The notes under the pieces: generated by a model
The model's input: only the letters and a program-made list of their open reading frames with translations
The model's database searches: none
Told to the model about the DNA's origin: nothing
Made by a program: the position numbers and the translations under genes
Shown here: positions 1-64,000 of the stretch, one piece after another
How the letters are laid out: each line of letters begins with the position of its first letter
Numbering within the stretch: the stretch's first letter is position 1
NCBI GenBank assembly: GCA_009760855.2
Contig: WPIO01000034.1
Coordinates: forward strand, 2,302,001 to 2,366,000
Reading direction: 5' to 3'
Length of the DNA: 64,000 nt
DNA from: Cristatella mucedo
Taxonomy: Eukaryota; Bryozoa; Phylactolaemata; Cristatellidae

Positions 1-793
1 GCGAGCACCCTATTTATTGCTGAGCCAAGACTAAGCCCTCTTACCGCTAGGTCTTTGCCCATGTGGTAAGAGTGACATCCGTCCTTCATTTTGCTATGCT
101 GCCTCTGCTTTCAGTTACTAGTTGTCTGTTACAGCTGTCTCACTCGTTCTTTCTCAGCCGACAGTTTTCCTCAACCGAAGCCCGGGGTGCAAACCGCAAG
201 TGCTCGACATGCCTCTACATTCAATCGATTTTGACCTTTCCTTCTGCACTCGCCGGAACTTCCACTGTAGGCCTGCCTGGCAGGTGCTGTGCCACAGCGA
301 GGCAGTTTTTCCTTTTCCCCTCTTCCCGCCATGAGTGAGATAATAACAAATAATAATAATGCACTTGATGAAGCGCCCTCAGAGAACTCAATCTCTTTCT
401 AGGCGCTTTACATTTACTGCAAAGGGAGATGCGGCCAGGCCTGTGTAAAAGTTCCTTGCGCTCCCACAAACCGTTACTCTCCAACGTTATTTTGGTGCTC
501 CAACTGTGCCATCGCATGCCAAGGACAGGGCAGCTTTGGTGACGGCCACATCTTCTTGCCGGTCGGGCGTGTTGGCATTTTTGCATTTCGCGATCTTTTG
601 AAATGCATTTCTGCTTTTGCCACTTTCTCACTTCCTCGTGTTGCATTTAGCTTGTTCGCAATGTGTAGATTGTTTCCACCGCCGCCTCGTAGGACGACAT
701 CGCCCGGTAGCGATGACCTACTTGCTTGCTTGGTTTTGCAAAGCTCGCTCATCGGTGCGCTCAATTCCTTTGCTTCCCGGTTCACCCACACAG
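1..793. other. intron of DYNC2H1 upstream of the first exon seen
   Basis: No exon matching the preceding tail segment (WxxxxxHPW...) is visible. The stretch ends in the acceptor at 792-793 and contains one LINE-A tail at 340-432. Otherwise I see nothing in it. A promoter is not expected here because the gene begins further upstream. Confidence 0.7.
340..432 (-). mobile_element. LINE-A 3'-tail fragment
   Basis: Reads on the minus strand as the end of LINE-A: the conserved 3' block with gcgcctagaaagagattgag, then an interrupted (ATT)n tail at 340-360. Only the last 90 bp or so remain, the usual result of 5' truncation during target-primed insertion. Confidence 0.75.
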
Positions 794-63749
<62,956 letters not shown>

Positions 63750-63912
63750 CGATCTCTTTGCGCGTCCATGCTCCCTTCTGCTAAATCCGTCCGTCGATTG
63801 GAGGGAGAGGCTGCTTTGAAATGGCATTGCAAGGGAATAGCAGCACACTTATGTTTCTGGCGTTGGTCTGCCTAAGCTGGCTGGCGCTGCCTGCCTATTT
63901 TTCTCTCTTTCC

Positions 63913-64000
<88 letters not shown>
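63750..64000 (+). other. 3' UTR / downstream flank
   Basis: No AATAAA or ATTAAA signal is visible before the window ends, so the transcript end lies beyond it or uses a variant signal. The last 90 bp are a (CT)n array. Confidence 0.6.
63905..64000 (+). repeat. (CT)n microsatellite, truncated by window end
   Basis: At least 95 bp of nearly pure CT running off the window about 160 bp after the stop codon. It may lie in the 3' UTR. Confidence 0.97.

Noticed and set aside
1-793. Missing upstream dynein exon in the first 800 bp
   Set aside because: I looked for the tail segment preceding exon 1 (Trp/His-Pro-Trp pattern) in all plus frames and found nothing convincing. The earlier exons must lie upstream.

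Overview
This window is one long, intron-rich stretch of a eukaryotic, almost certainly animal, nuclear genome. All coding sequence I can support belongs to a single gene on the + strand, the heavy chain of cytoplasmic dynein 2 (DYNC2H1), the motor of retrograde intraflagellar transport. I traced 66 exons from 794 to the TGA at 63747-63749. They join in frame at every junction and sum to 11,979 nt (3,992 residues plus stop). Human DYNC2H1 is 4,307 residues, so about 320-330 N-terminal residues lie upstream of the window. The exon order gives tail (794-15160), linker (17503-24575), AAA1 (26638-31422), AAA2 (33596-36637), AAA3 (36785-41841), AAA4 (42573-44662), stalk coiled coil and microtubule-binding domain (45504-48134), AAA5 with the strut (48324-53975), AAA6 (54316-58937) and the C-terminal domain (59226-63749).

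Everything else is intron or 3' flank, and it is packed with repeats. (1) A CR1/L2-like non-LTR retrotransposon, here LINE-A, has about a dozen truncated copies. Two still encode long stretches of the reverse-transcriptase C-terminal region, and the family ends in an (ATT)n tail. (2) A second LINE family (LINE-B) ends in (TTACA)n-type repeats. (3) Two tRNA-derived SINE families are present. SINE-B ends in the same 3' sequence as LINE-A, which suggests it borrows that LINE's machinery. SINE-A carries a strong palindrome between its A and B boxes. (4) There are very long microsatellites, mostly (CT)n on the transcribed-sense strand, plus (TG)n, (TA)n, (CTGT)n and a G28 tract. (5) A degenerate TTTAGGG telomere-like array sits between G/C-rich inverted repeats at 37.9-38.6 kb.

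The organism is a cilium-bearing animal. The repeat content and the roughly 0.8-kb mean intron fit an invertebrate, but I cannot fix the phylum from the sequence. I found no second protein gene outside retroelements, no true tRNA or rRNA gene, no CRISPR array and no operon-like unit. I do not see a new multi-gene system here. The most interesting signals are non-consensus GC-AG introns, two possible alternative exons, the SINE/LINE shared tail, several perfect hairpins and the telomere-like island.
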